Below are positions 49,277 to 58,301 of a DNA stretch of 64,000 bases, in pieces. A program made the translations under genes and the position numbers. The notes beneath the pieces were generated by a model. That model had not been told where the DNA came from, made no database searches, and worked only from the letters and a program-made list of their open reading frames with translations. Numbering within the stretch: the stretch's first letter is position 1; the number at the start of each line of letters is the position of its first letter. Source of the DNA: Saccharothrix saharensis (GTDB lineage Bacteria; Actinomycetota; Actinomycetes; Mycobacteriales; Pseudonocardiaceae); NCBI RefSeq assembly GCF_006716745.1, contig NZ_VFPP01000001.1:3410001-3474000 (forward strand), in the 5' to 3' direction.

Positions 49277-50138
49277 TCACGTCCGGGGCCGAGCGGTGGT
49301 CGCGGTCGTAGGCGTCGGCCCAGCGGGCGAACACGTCGCGGGACTGGACCGGCGTGAGGACCAGGCGTTCCAGGTGGCTCATCTTCGCCTCGTAGGCGGC
49401 GACCGCGCCCGGCTCGTCGTGGAACACCGTCGCGGCCTCCGTCTCGGCGTAGGCCAGCGGCTTGAGCGGTGCCGGGAACGTCAGCAGGGTGCCCGGGTGG
49501 CGCAGGACCGTGTGCGGCTCCGCGCTCATCGGGATGATCAGCGGCCTGATCCGCGCCCAGCCGCACATCAGCGTCAGCCGCAGCAACTGGTCCCGCATGA
49601 CCCTGGCGTCGCCGACGACGAGCCGCAACGCCGCTTCGTGCACGTAGATGACCGTCTCCGGGCCGCCCGGCCGGCGCAGGGTCTCCTGCCTGGCCATCCG
49701 CGCCTCGGTCGCGTCGCGGTCCCCGGTGAGCGCGTAGGCGTAGTCCTCGGTCTGCGCCAGGCTGGGGATCACCAGCGGCTCGTAGGTCGTCAGCGTGCGG
49801 GCCGCGTGCTCGTGCACGTACACCGCGGTGAGCGCGTCCGGCCCTGGGTCGTGGCGCCGGAGGAAGTTGCCCGAGTCGGCCTCGCTCGCGATGGCGAGGA
49901 TGCGGTCGCGGGTCGGTTTGTCCGCGCCGCAGCGACCCAGCAGCGTCCCGATCTCCCACGGGCTCGTGCCGCGGCTCCCGGTCTCCAGTTTCGACAACTT
50001 GCCCAGGGACCACCCCAGGGCGTCGGCGAGGAACCCGGACGACATCCGGGCCTTGTGCCGGACCCGGCGCAATTCCTCGCCCAATTCACGGCTGCGCGCG
50101 GTGCTCAACCGGGTCACCGGCTTTTCTTCGGACTCCAC
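49260..50138 (-). CDS. XRE regulator with DUF5753 domain (A)
   Basis: 292 aa from GTG 50138 (GGGGGATTC ahead). N-terminal helix-turn-helix (RRVRHKARMSSGFLADALGW...LSKLETG, about 20-60), then the DUF5753 domain (YEPLVIPSLAQTEDYAYAL, RQETL, VYVHEAALRLVVGD, HTVLRHPGTLLTF). Typical of actinomycete developmental or antibiotic regulators that often pair with DUF397 proteins. Divergent from the similar gene B. Confidence 0.88.
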   Translation of the reverse strand: MESEEKPVTRLSTARSRELGEELRRVRHKARMSSGFLADALGWSLGKLSKLETGSRGTSPWEIGTLLGRCGADKPTRDRILAIASEADSGNFLRRHDPGPDALTAVYVHEHAARTLTTYEPLVIPSLAQTEDYAYALTGDRDATEARMARQETLRRPGGPETVIYVHEAALRLVVGDARVMRDQLLRLTLMCGWARIRPLIIPMSAEPHTVLRHPGTLLTFPAPLKPLAYAETEAATVFHDEPGAVAAYEAKMSHLERLVLTPVQSRDVFARWADAYDRDHRSAPDVKRGDA

Positions 50139-50169
50139 GAATCCCCCTGTCCGCACAAGCGACAAAGGA

Positions 50170-50251
50170 TGCGACGGGGCGGTAGGCAGCCGCGGGCTCA
50201 CGTGCCGCACCACCCCGTCGCACATGTCCGACCAGTGTGCGGGCTGGTCGG
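50170..50251. promoter_or_regulatory. Two inverted repeats in the divergent XRE promoter region
   Basis: IR1: TGCGACGGGG (50170-50179) / CCCCGTCGCA (50213-50222). IR2: CCGACCAG (50228-50235) / CTGGTCGG (50244-50251). Both are perfect and lie between the two XRE starts (50138 and 50351). Candidate binding sites for one or both XRE proteins. Confidence 0.5.
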
Positions 50252-50350
50252 TGGTCTGTTGCACAACACCCTGTCCGGACCACAACAAACGGTCAATCCC
50301 CTTTTCGAGCGAGCGACTTGACCACCGGTCCCGCCATAAGATGCATTTCC

Positions 50351-51190
50351 ATGAACCGCAACACCTCGAAATCCATCGCACTGGGCGCGCGTTTGCGCAA
50401 CGTGCGCGTGGCCAACAAGCTCAGCCAACGCGCACTCGCGAAGAAGATTGGCGTCGTACATTCGTTGCTCTCACGCAACGAAAGCGGCCAGCGCGTCCCG
50501 ACGCGAGCAGAGGTCATTCGCATCCTCGAACCGCTCGACATCACCGATCGGGATCGCGAAGAAATCCTGGAGATGACCGAGGACCCCGGTGGATCACCCC
50601 TTGCGGTGATCGAACTCCCCGAGCGCCGGGCCCAACTGGCCGCTTTGGTGGAGGTCGAGCAGATGGCCCAAGAGGTGGTGAGCTGGTCGCCGCTGGTCAT
50701 CCCGGGGCTGCTGCAAGTCAGCGCCTACACCCGCTCGATCATGGAAGCGGCCGAGATGCCCGAGGCGGAGATCGCGACCCGCGTCGCGGTCCGGATGGGA
50801 CGGCGTGACGTCCTCACCCGCCGCAACCCGGTCCGCTTCACGGCCCTGATCGGCGAGGCGGTGTTGCAGCAGACGATCGGCGGACCCGAGGTCATGGCCG
50901 AGCAGTTCGACCACCTGCTGATGATGAGCGCGCACGAGAACGTCGAACTCCGGATCGTGCCCTCGGCCACCGGCTGGCACGCGGGTCTGAACGGCGCTTT
51001 CCACCTGATCAAGTGCAACGGGACCTCGTTCGTGCACCTGGAGAACTCGATCAGCTCGGTGTTCGTCCAGGAGCCTGAGTCGGTAGCCGGCTTCGAGGCG
51101 TCCGTGCCAAGGTTGCTGGAGGTCGCGATGAGCGCGGAGCGGTCCTTCGAGGTCATCGCGAGGGAGGTGCGGACGACAGGAGTCGCATGA
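50351..51190 (+). CDS. XRE regulator with DUF5753 domain (B)
   Basis: 279 aa from ATG 50351. Helix-turn-helix at about 10-45 (LRNVRVANKLSQRALAKKIG...LSRNESGQRVP), then DUF5753 (SPLVIPGLLQVSAYTRSIM, VAVRMGRRDVLTR, ALIGEAVLQQTIGGPEVM, FVHLENSISSVFVQEPE). The stop overlaps the DUF397 start (ATGA): a classic XRE-DUF397 pair. Confidence 0.92.
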   Translation: MNRNTSKSIALGARLRNVRVANKLSQRALAKKIGVVHSLLSRNESGQRVPTRAEVIRILEPLDITDRDREEILEMTEDPGGSPLAVIELPERRAQLAALVEVEQMAQEVVSWSPLVIPGLLQVSAYTRSIMEAAEMPEAEIATRVAVRMGRRDVLTRRNPVRFTALIGEAVLQQTIGGPEVMAEQFDHLLMMSAHENVELRIVPSATGWHAGLNGAFHLIKCNGTSFVHLENSISSVFVQEPESVAGFEASVPRLLEVAMSAERSFEVIAREVRTTGVA

Positions 51191-51351
51191 CACTTCGGTG
51201 GAGGAAAGCCAGCAAGAGCGTCGAGAGCGGCTCTTGCGTCGAGGTGGCCAACCACCTCGGCGCGGTGCGGGACAGCAAGAACCCTGAAGTCGTGCTCGGG
51301 ATCAGCCCCGGTCGGCTGAAGGCGTTCGTCGAAGCGCTCAAGTCCCGGTGA
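51187..51351 (+). CDS. DUF397 protein
   Basis: 54 aa, too short to be seen easily: starts RWRKASKSVESGSCVEVA, then VRDSKNPEVVLGISPGRLKAF, the DUF397 pattern. Such proteins are small partners of XRE-DUF5753 regulators (BldB/WhiJ-associated systems in Streptomyces). Coupled to gene B. Confidence 0.9.
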   Translation: MTLRWRKASKSVESGSCVEVANHLGAVRDSKNPEVVLGISPGRLKAFVEALKSR

Positions 51352-51355
51352 GCGC

Positions 51356-51386
51356 GAAGGCCCCGGCGTGGTGCGCCGGGGCCTTC
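51356..51386. terminator. Bidirectional hairpin terminator
   Basis: 13-bp perfect stem GAAGGCCCCGGCG (51356-51368) / CGCCGGGGCCTTC (51374-51386), loop TGGTG, between the convergent DUF397 and DUF5130 genes. Confidence 0.85.
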
Positions 51387-51399
51387 ACCTCGTCGTGCG

Positions 51400-51885
51400 T
51401 CAGACGTGCTTCGGCGCGTGACCCGCCTGGTCGGTCAGCATCCGCAGGCCGCTCACCAGGCCGCCGGCGAGGTCGCCCTCCTTGAAGGAGGCGACCATGC
51501 TCATCACGGCCAGCTTCGCGCCGCGGTCGGCGATGCGGCGGTGGGACTCGTCGCCCGTCACCACCTCGACCCGGCGCTCACCGGGCGACACGGCGATCAG
51601 CACGGCGTGCGTCGGGCGCGTGGTGCTCGCGTGCAGCTCCTCGGCCTTGGCGCGGGAGTCCGCGCCCAGCTCGCCGAGGTACACGCTGAAGTCCAGCCCG
51701 GTGGTGCGGCCGGCCAGCGTCAGCGCCTCGTCCAGGCTCGCGAGCTGCACCGGCGTGAACGGCAGGCTCGGCGCGTGCGGCTCGTACATCTTCGCGGCGG
51801 AGATCCGACCGCTGTTGGTGATCGCGGCACCCACCGGCAGGTCCGCGGGGTCCACCTCCACCCTCGTCAGCTCACCAGTTGCCAC
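51400..51885 (-). CDS. DUF5130 family protein
   Basis: 161 aa from GTG 51885, preferred over GTG 51891 because GGGAGG then has proper spacing. TPM-like fold: SAAKMYEPHAPSLPFTPVQLASLDEAL, LDFSVYLGEL, THAVLIAVSPGERRVEVVTGDE and FKEGDLAGGL. No membrane helix. Lies in the Rv2468c place of the conserved block. Overlaps the small membrane gene by 14 bp. Function unknown. Confidence 0.85.
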   Translation of the reverse strand: MATGELTRVEVDPADLPVGAAITNSGRISAAKMYEPHAPSLPFTPVQLASLDEALTLAGRTTGLDFSVYLGELGADSRAKAEELHASTTRPTHAVLIAVSPGERRVEVVTGDESHRRIADRGAKLAVMSMVASFKEGDLAGGLVSGLRMLTDQAGHAPKHV

Positions 51886-52117
51886 GGGCACCTCCCTTGG
51901 CGGTCCGGCCCTCGGCCGGCGCCGTGACGGCCTGGTGCGCGCCGCCGGGCAGGCCGGCCGGGTTCGCCGTCCACCAGGCGGGGGCGTAGTTCCACTCCTG
52001 GCCGGGCCGGTACCGCTGAATGCGGGTGGCCTTCGGCCTCAGCGTCAGTAGCGTGATCACGCCGTAGATGGCCAGCGGGATCAGCGCGAAGACGAGCACG
52101 GTCTCCACGATGGTCAC
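51872..52117 (-). CDS. Small membrane protein (81 aa)
   Basis: GTG start. N-terminal membrane helix (about 4-25), then a cytoplasmic or external tail with RYRPGQEWNYAPAWWTANP and a Gly/Ala-rich end. The aromatic motif is shared by an actinobacterial family whose members sit before DUF5130 (compare the Rv2468A place). Translationally coupled to DUF5130. Confidence 0.75.
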   Translation of the reverse strand: MTIVETVLVFALIPLAIYGVITLLTLRPKATRIQRYRPGQEWNYAPAWWTANPAGLPGGAHQAVTAPAEGRTAKGGARGNW

Positions 52118-52604
52118 GCCGGTTACGGTAACCGATCGTCCAGGTCAGGTCCGGGTGAGGGCACCCGTTCCCGCGCGGGCGGGGTTCGCGGGCCGTGCGC
52201 GGCTCCCCCGCCGGACCGCTGCCAACTGTGAACGCGGCCCCCGCGGGACGGCCGGCCACCACGCGTACGGCGGTGACCACGTCGTGGAACGCCCGCACGG
52301 GCCCGGCCCCCGGGCCGCCCGCCGGCACCAGCCCCGGCCACGTGGCATGGCCGCGTGTGATCTGGCCGACCCCCTACCTGCGACGACGTCACCCTCGGTG
52401 TCCATCGGTGCCGGATGCACCAGCTCCGGCGCTCGATCGTCGCAGTGCGTACACCCGGACGGTCTTCGCCCGGACGGAGGCGAATGGCGGCCGGTTTGGC
52501 GTCTTGTCCTGGGCCCACTCGGCTTCTAGCTTTTCACCTGTACGGGTCTTGCGCATCCGATTCCGGAGACCAATTCCCGCCCGATGAGTCACGGAGGACA
52601 CGAC
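52118..52604. other. Intergenic region upstream of the SVRIT-repeat gene
   Basis: 487 bp without a supported gene. It must hold the divergent promoters of the 52117 and 52605 genes. I see no strong inverted repeat or RNA motif. Confidence 0.4.
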
Positions 52605-52880
52605 ATGTACACCATGAACCTTGTTCTGGTCGCCGCCCTCACCCTTTCGTCGTACACCCAATCGGCGCAGAGCGTTACCACTGTTCAGCCTCAGGCAGTG
52701 CTCGCCGAGTCGGTGCGCATCACCTCCGACGACTCCGTCCGGATCACGTCGCAGGGGTCCGTCCGGATCACCGGGTCGGACACCGACTCCGTGCGCATCA
52801 CGATGGCGGGCTCGGTCCGCATCACGTCGGGTTCCGTGCGCATCACGGGCACCGCCGCGGGCCAGGCCCCGGCGGTGTGA
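52605..52880 (+). CDS. Small exported-like protein with six SVRIT repeats
   Basis: 91 aa from ATG 52605, chosen because GGAGGA lies 8 nt before it; an ATG at 52584 is in frame but unlikely. Hydrophobic start (NLVLVAALTL) without a basic n-region. Possible cleavage after VLA (34), right before six copies of SVRIT (residues 36-40, 44-48, 52-56, 62-66, 70-74, 76-80) separated by 1-5 polar residues. Alternating hydrophobic and polar residues predict short beta strands, as in a beta-solenoid or amyloid-like stack. No family recognised. Convergent with the HNH gene. Confidence 0.7.
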   Translation: MYTMNLVLVAALTLSSYTQSAQSVTTVQPQAVLAESVRITSDDSVRITSQGSVRITGSDTDSVRITMAGSVRITSGSVRITGTAAGQAPAV

Positions 52881-52893
52881 GGGAGAGGTCTCG

Positions 52894-53559
52894 CTACGCC
52901 GCGGGCTCGCCGAGGTAGGGCAGCCAGAGCGGGTCGGCCTCGGTGACGCCGGCCAGCAGCCGCCAGTGCGGCCCGCGGGGCGCGTTCGGGACCACGCGCA
53001 GGCGCCACCCCAGCTCGGAGAGGAGCTTGTCCGCCTTGCGGTGGTTGCACTTCGCGCAGCACGCCACGCAGTTGGTCCACGAGTGGGGGCCGCCCCGGCT
53101 GCGCGGCACGACGTGGTCGATCGTCTCGGCCCGCCCGCCGCAGTACGCGCAGCGGTACCGGTCGCGGTGCATCAACCCGGCGCGGGTGAGCGGGACGCGG
53201 CCGCGGTAGGGCACCCGCACGTAGTTCGCCAGCCGGATCACCGACGGCACGACCACCTCGGACGTCGAGGAGTGGACGACGGCACCGGCGGGGTCGCCGT
53301 GCACGACCTCGGCCTTCCCGCACACCACGAGCACCACCGCGCGCCGCAGCGGCAGCGCGGTGAGCGGCTCGAACGTGGCGTTGAGCAGCAGGACCTTGCG
53401 CCGGCCCCAGGGCAGCACCACGGGCGCCTGACCGGCTCCCTGCCCGTCGGCCACGGCGTGCACGGCACTCACCGCGAGCTGTTTTTGGCCGGACGGGACC
53501 GACGACGCGATCCCGGCGTTCACCAGGGCGCCGATCGGGGTGGGTTGTCGGTCTGGCAC
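52894..53559 (-). CDS. HNH endonuclease-domain protein
   Basis: 221 aa. Starts with a variable 50-residue stretch, then RKVLLLNATFEPLTALPLRRAV, characteristic of an actinobacterial HNH family, and the nuclease core RYRCAYCGG...IDHVVPRSRGGPHSWTNCVACCAKCNHRKADK (about 135-180) with four zinc-binding Cys and the catalytic His. Equivalent in place to Rv2469c. Substrate and role unknown; a restriction function is not implied. Confidence 0.88.
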   Translation of the reverse strand: MPDRQPTPIGALVNAGIASSVPSGQKQLAVSAVHAVADGQGAGQAPVVLPWGRRKVLLLNATFEPLTALPLRRAVVLVVCGKAEVVHGDPAGAVVHSSTSEVVVPSVIRLANYVRVPYRGRVPLTRAGLMHRDRYRCAYCGGRAETIDHVVPRSRGGPHSWTNCVACCAKCNHRKADKLLSELGWRLRVVPNAPRGPHWRLLAGVTEADPLWLPYLGEPAA

Positions 53560-53711
53560 GCGACCACCTCCACCGGTTCAGTGCTAGCAGACCACAGATC
53601 GACCCCAAAAATCACCTGTGATATGTGACGTGTCACGAAGCCGGGACCAAAACTTCGGTGAACGGACCCCTATCGGACATGGTTTTCATCACGAGCGCTA
53701 CGCTCGGCGAG

Positions 53712-55805
53712 GTGACCGAAGCCTCCCGCGCAGCGCTGCCTGCGACGATCACCTATCCCGCCGCGTCGCGGCTCGACCTCGTCGAGGACCTGCACGGACA
53801 CGCGGTCGAAGATCCGTACCGCTGGCTGGAAGACGCCGCGGACCCCCGCACCGCCGCGTGGTCGGCCGAGCAGGACGGCCTGGCGCGGTCGTGGCTGGAC
53901 GCCATGCCCGGCCGGGACGCGCTGGCCGCCCGGCTGGGTGAGCTGGCGCGGACCGGGTCCGTGGGCACGCCGGTGTGGCGGGCCGGCCGCGCGTTCTACA
54001 CCCGGCGCGGGCCGGACCAGGACCACCCGGTGCTGTACGTGCGGGTGGACGGCGTGGAGCGGGTGCTGCTGGACGTGTCCCAGCTCGACCCGTCCGGGCG
54101 GACGACGCTGGACCGGTGGTCGCCGTCCCGGGAGGGCACGCGGCTGGCGTACCAGGTCTCCGTGGGCGGCGACGAGCACTCGTTGCTGCACGTCGTGGAC
54201 GTCGACACGGGCGAGCTGCTGGACGGCCCGGTCGACCGGTGCCGGTACTCGCCGGTGGGCTGGCTGCCCGGCGGCGAGGAGTTCTTCTACGTGCGGCGGG
54301 TCGACCCCGCGCTGGTGCCCGAGGACGAGCGGCAGTTCCACCGGCGGGTGTGGCGGCACCGCGTCGGCACGCCCGCGTCGCAGGACGTCAACGTGCACGG
54401 GGACGGGCTCGACCACACCTACTACTACGGGCTGTCGCTGTCGGAGGACGGGCGGTGGCTGGTCGTGAACGGCGCGCCCGGCACCGTGCGGCGCGACTCG
54501 GTGTGGATCGCCGACCTGCACTCGTCCGGGGAGCTGACGCCGGTCGTGCGCGACTCCGACGGGGTGCAGTGCTCGGCGTGGGTCGCGCCGGACGGGCGGC
54601 TCTACCTGCGGACCAGCCTGGACGCGCCCCGGTTCCGGCTGTGCGTGGCGGACCCGGCGGCGCCGACGGCGTGGACCGAGCTGGTGGGCGAGCAGCCGGA
54701 CTCGGTGCTGGACGACGTGCACTGGCTGGACGGGTCGCTGGTGCTGCTGCGGACCCGGCACGCGGTGTCCGAGCTGCACCTGCACTCACCCGCCACCGGC
54801 GAGCACCTCGGCGAGGTCCCGATGCCCGGCACGGGGTCGGTGCACGGGTTGTCCACAACCGACGCGCTCACCGTCGCCGATCGGGACGTGCTGTGGTTCG
54901 GCTGGTCGGACTTCGTCACGCCCCTGTCGGTGTACCGGTACTCGCCCGCCACCGGCCGGGCGGAGCTGGACGTGGCGGCACCCGGAACGGTGACCCTGCC
55001 GGAGTTGTCCACACAACAGGTCTCGTACACGTCGTCGGACGGCACGGTCGTGCGAATGTTCGTGGTGTCCGGGGAGCGGCACCCGGACCTGCCCCGGCCG
55101 ACGTTGCTCACCGGGTACGGCGGGTTCGCGGTGGGCCGCGGCCCGGGGTACAGCGCGACCACGTTGGCGTGGGTCGAGGCGGGCGGCGTGTGGGCGCACG
55201 CCTCGTTGCGCGGCGGCGACGAGGAGGGGGAGGAATGGCACCGGGCGGGGATGCGCGAGCGCAAGCAGAACGTGTTCGACGACTTCCACGCGGCGGCCGA
55301 GCGGCTGATCGGCGACGGGTGGACCACGCCGCAACAGCTGTCGATCATGGGCGGGTCCAACGGCGGGCTGCTCGTCGGCGCGGCCCTGACGCAGCGGCCG
55401 GAGCTGTACGCGGCGGTGGTGTGCTCAGCGCCACTGCTGGACATGGTCCGGTACGAGAACTTCCTGCTGGGGCGGCTGTGGGCGGAGGAGTACGGCTCCG
55501 CGTCCGTGCCCGAAGAGCTGGCCTGGCTGCTGGCCTACTCCCCGTACCACCGGGTCCGGCCGGGTGTTGAGTACCCTTCGGTGCTGTTCACGGTCTTCGA
55601 GTCGGACAGCCGCGTGGACCCCAACCACGCCCGGAAGATGTGCGCGGCACTGCAGCACGCGACGTCGAGTGATCCGACCAAGCACCCGGTGCTGCTCCGC
55701 CGCGAGACCGAGGTGGGGCACGCGGGCCGGTCGGTGAGCCGGTCGGTCGGCCTGGCCGTGGACCAGTTGACGTTCCTGGCCTGGGCTACCGGCCTGGAGT
55801 TGTGA
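53712..55805 (+). CDS. Prolyl oligopeptidase (S9A family)
   Basis: 697 aa from GTG 53712; an ATG at 53679 is in frame. TACGCT lies 7 nt before the GTG, which would suit a leaderless transcript. N-terminal DPYRWLED and a seven-bladed propeller to about 420, then the alpha/beta hydrolase: Ser in GGSNGG (about 549), Asp in SDSRVDP, His in EVGHAG. Cuts after Pro in peptides up to about 30 residues. No signal peptide. Inserted relative to the M. tuberculosis order. Confidence 0.92.
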   Translation: MTEASRAALPATITYPAASRLDLVEDLHGHAVEDPYRWLEDAADPRTAAWSAEQDGLARSWLDAMPGRDALAARLGELARTGSVGTPVWRAGRAFYTRRGPDQDHPVLYVRVDGVERVLLDVSQLDPSGRTTLDRWSPSREGTRLAYQVSVGGDEHSLLHVVDVDTGELLDGPVDRCRYSPVGWLPGGEEFFYVRRVDPALVPEDERQFHRRVWRHRVGTPASQDVNVHGDGLDHTYYYGLSLSEDGRWLVVNGAPGTVRRDSVWIADLHSSGELTPVVRDSDGVQCSAWVAPDGRLYLRTSLDAPRFRLCVADPAAPTAWTELVGEQPDSVLDDVHWLDGSLVLLRTRHAVSELHLHSPATGEHLGEVPMPGTGSVHGLSTTDALTVADRDVLWFGWSDFVTPLSVYRYSPATGRAELDVAAPGTVTLPELSTQQVSYTSSDGTVVRMFVVSGERHPDLPRPTLLTGYGGFAVGRGPGYSATTLAWVEAGGVWAHASLRGGDEEGEEWHRAGMRERKQNVFDDFHAAAERLIGDGWTTPQQLSIMGGSNGGLLVGAALTQRPELYAAVVCSAPLLDMVRYENFLLGRLWAEEYGSASVPEELAWLLAYSPYHRVRPGVEYPSVLFTVFESDSRVDPNHARKMCAALQHATSSDPTKHPVLLRRETEVGHAGRSVSRSVGLAVDQLTFLAWATGLEL

Positions 55806-55821
55806 GTGGAGGACTGAGCAG

Positions 55822-56748
55822 GTGCAGGACGTGCAGCCGACCCCGACACCGACGAAGCCGATGTTCGACGTGGAGTCGACCCTCGCCGTCGAGTGGTGGG
55901 TGACCCACGGCCCCAAGATCGCCGAGGGCGCGTTGCGGATCGCGTTGACGCTGATCATCGCCGTGGTGGTCCGGTTCCTGCTCCGCCGGTTGATCGACCG
56001 GATGACCCGGGGCAACGGCGGGCGCAAGCCGAAGCTGCTCAAGCCGCTGCGGGAACGCGCACCGCAGGCGCTGGGCGCGTTGGTCTCCGAACGGCGCGAG
56101 CAGCGGGCCAAGACCATCGGCTCGGTGCTCAAGTCGTTCGTCACGATCATCGTGTTCGGCGTGGCGTTCATCCAGATCCTCACCGAGCTGGGCATGAACC
56201 CCGCGCCGATCCTGACCTCGGCGGGCATCCTCGGCGTGGCGATCGGCTTCGGCGCGCAGAACCTGGTCAAGGACTTCCTGTCCGGCATGTTCATGATGCT
56301 GGAGGACCAGTACGGCGTCGGTGACGTGGTCGACCTCGGCCCGGCGACCGGCACGGTCGAGTCGGTGGCGCTGCGGATCACCACGATCCGCGACACCAAC
56401 GGCACGGTCTGGTACGTCCGCAACGGCGAGATCATGCGGGTCGGCAACTCGTCGCAGGGCTTCGCGGTGGCGGTGGTCGACCTGCCGCTGGCCTACGGCG
56501 CGAACCTGGCCTCGGCGACCGAGGTGCTGACCGAGGCCGTGACCGCCGCGACGGGCGAGGAGCCGCTGGCCAAGGACGTGATCGACAAGCCGCAGGTGCT
56601 CGGCGTGGAGAAGGTCACGCCCGAGGGCATCACCATGCGGGTGACGGTCAAGGTCCGACCGGGCCGCCAGTGGGCCGTCCAGCGGGCGCTGCGGGCCAAG
56701 CTGATGCCCGCCCTGGACGAGTCGGGCATCTCGATCAAGTCGCCCTGA
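55822..56748 (+). CDS. MscS-type mechanosensitive channel
   Basis: 308 aa from GTG 55822, 16 bp after the peptidase stop. Membrane helices at about 36-58 and 100-120, then the pore helix NPAPILTSAGILGVAIGFGAQNLVKDFLSGMFM (here shortened: the GxxxGxGxQxxxxD pattern), and the MscS beta/gamma domain with DVVDLGPATGTVE and RNGEIMRVGN. Opens on membrane tension to release solutes. Same-strand spacing suggests co-transcription with the peptidase. Confidence 0.92.
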   Translation: MQDVQPTPTPTKPMFDVESTLAVEWWVTHGPKIAEGALRIALTLIIAVVVRFLLRRLIDRMTRGNGGRKPKLLKPLRERAPQALGALVSERREQRAKTIGSVLKSFVTIIVFGVAFIQILTELGMNPAPILTSAGILGVAIGFGAQNLVKDFLSGMFMMLEDQYGVGDVVDLGPATGTVESVALRITTIRDTNGTVWYVRNGEIMRVGNSSQGFAVAVVDLPLAYGANLASATEVLTEAVTAATGEEPLAKDVIDKPQVLGVEKVTPEGITMRVTVKVRPGRQWAVQRALRAKLMPALDESGISIKSP

Positions 56749-56790
56749 GCCGGGTGGCCGGTCCGGGCGGGTGCCCGGACCGGTCCCCCG

Positions 56791-58155
56791 TCACGCCGCG
56801 ACGAGCGCGGCGAGCGTGTCGGCCAGCAGCCGCGCGTCCTTGGCGCGGGCCGCGTCGGCGGCGGCGCGGTCGCGGACGACCGCGATCCGGTCGAACGTCC
56901 GGGTGGAGCTGATCCGGCCGGCCGGGGCCAGCACCGTGGTCGCCAGGCGGTTCGCCTCCGCGTGCTCGCCCTGCAGCACGCGGACGCCGACCAGTGAGAT
57001 GACGTCGAACAGGTTCGACCGCCGGTAGGTCTCGCGGCGCAGGCGCAGCGCCTCGGCCAGGTGCGGTTCGGCCCGGTCCGCCGTGCCGGGCCGGTGCTCG
57101 GCCGCCGTCCGGTACGCCAGGGCCGCCATGCCCTCCAGGCCCGCCAGGTCGAAGTACGACAGCCAGCCGGGGGTCCCGGCGGGGTCGGCCCGCGAGAACC
57201 GCTCCTGCGCGGCTCCCAGCGCCCGGTCCACCGCCCCGACGTCGCCCAGGGTCGCGTGCGCCCACGCCTCGCAGGTGGAGAGCATCGCCGACGCCATCGG
57301 CGCGAGCCCGCTCCCCGAGCCCCGGCGGGCCAGCGCGACCAGGGACAGCGCTTCGCGCGGCTTGCCCACGTGCACCATCTGGCGCGCCATCCGGGACAGC
57401 ACCTCGACCCCCAGGCCGGTGTCACCGGCCCGCTTGGCGCAGTGCAGCGCCAGGGTGAAGTACCGCTGCGCGGTCGCCTGGAGACCCACGTCGTGCGACA
57501 TCCACCCGGCCAGCCGGGCGAGGTCCGCGGTCGAGCGGAACAGCCGGCGCGCGATCGGGTCGGGGTAGGCGTGGTCGAGCAGGTCCGTCATCGCCTTGAG
57601 CTGCCCCACCACCGCCTCCCGGTACAGGCCGCCGCCGCGCTGGGCGTCCCAGGCCCAGAACGTCCTGGTCGCGGCCTCGATCTCGGCGATCTCCGCGCTG
57701 CCGATCCGACCCGGGCCCAGCGCCGGGGCCGGCACCGCGTCGTCGGGGCCCAGCCACCCGGCCAGGCGCCCCTCCAGCACCGCCCCGGTGGCCAGGGCGG
57801 CGGTCGCGCCGAGCACGTCCCTGCGTTTGATCATCAGATCGCTCCTCGTGAAGTCCTGCAACGTCGCCACCAGCGCCCGGTGGTCCCACGACACGTGGTC
57901 GCGGGCCGGCGCGGTCAACCCGAGGTCCGCCGGCGTGCACGGCGTGCCCAGCCGTTCCGCGAACAACGCCGCCAGCAGCTCCGGCACCGGGTGCCGCGGC
58001 TGCTCGCCCTCCAGCCACCGCCGCACCCGGGAGCTGTCCGGCGCCACGTTGAACCCCCGCGCCCGGCCGAGCCGCCCGACGGCGCGCGCGAGCTCGAGCT
58101 GCGTCCACCCACCCCGCCGGAACCAGCTCAGCAGCGCCTCGTTCGAGCCGCCCAT
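56791..58155 (-). CDS. HTH regulator with TPR-like C-terminal domain
   Basis: 454 aa. N-terminal helix-turn-helix (about 8-55, WTQLELARAVGRL...RVRRWLEGEQP), a Tat-signal-like stretch KRRDVLGATAALATG at about 109-123, then a long all-helical domain of TPR-like repeats. The family is common in Pseudonocardiales and Streptomyces and annotated as transcriptional regulator. Ligand and target unknown. Confidence 0.78.
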   Translation of the reverse strand: MGGSNEALLSWFRRGGWTQLELARAVGRLGRARGFNVAPDSSRVRRWLEGEQPRHPVPELLAALFAERLGTPCTPADLGLTAPARDHVSWDHRALVATLQDFTRSDLMIKRRDVLGATAALATGAVLEGRLAGWLGPDDAVPAPALGPGRIGSAEIAEIEAATRTFWAWDAQRGGGLYREAVVGQLKAMTDLLDHAYPDPIARRLFRSTADLARLAGWMSHDVGLQATAQRYFTLALHCAKRAGDTGLGVEVLSRMARQMVHVGKPREALSLVALARRGSGSGLAPMASAMLSTCEAWAHATLGDVGAVDRALGAAQERFSRADPAGTPGWLSYFDLAGLEGMAALAYRTAAEHRPGTADRAEPHLAEALRLRRETYRRSNLFDVISLVGVRVLQGEHAEANRLATTVLAPAGRISSTRTFDRIAVVRDRAAADAARAKDARLLADTLAALVAA

Positions 58156-58301
58156 GTCGTGTCCTCCCTCACGGCAGGTGATGCCGGGGCCAGGATGCGG
58201 GGCGGCGTGACGCGGCCACCACGGGTCGCGGTGATGCGCCAGACGTTCGCCAACCCCGCCCGGCGTCGGCTGCCCACCGGTGGCTGAGGCAGGATGGAGG
58301 G

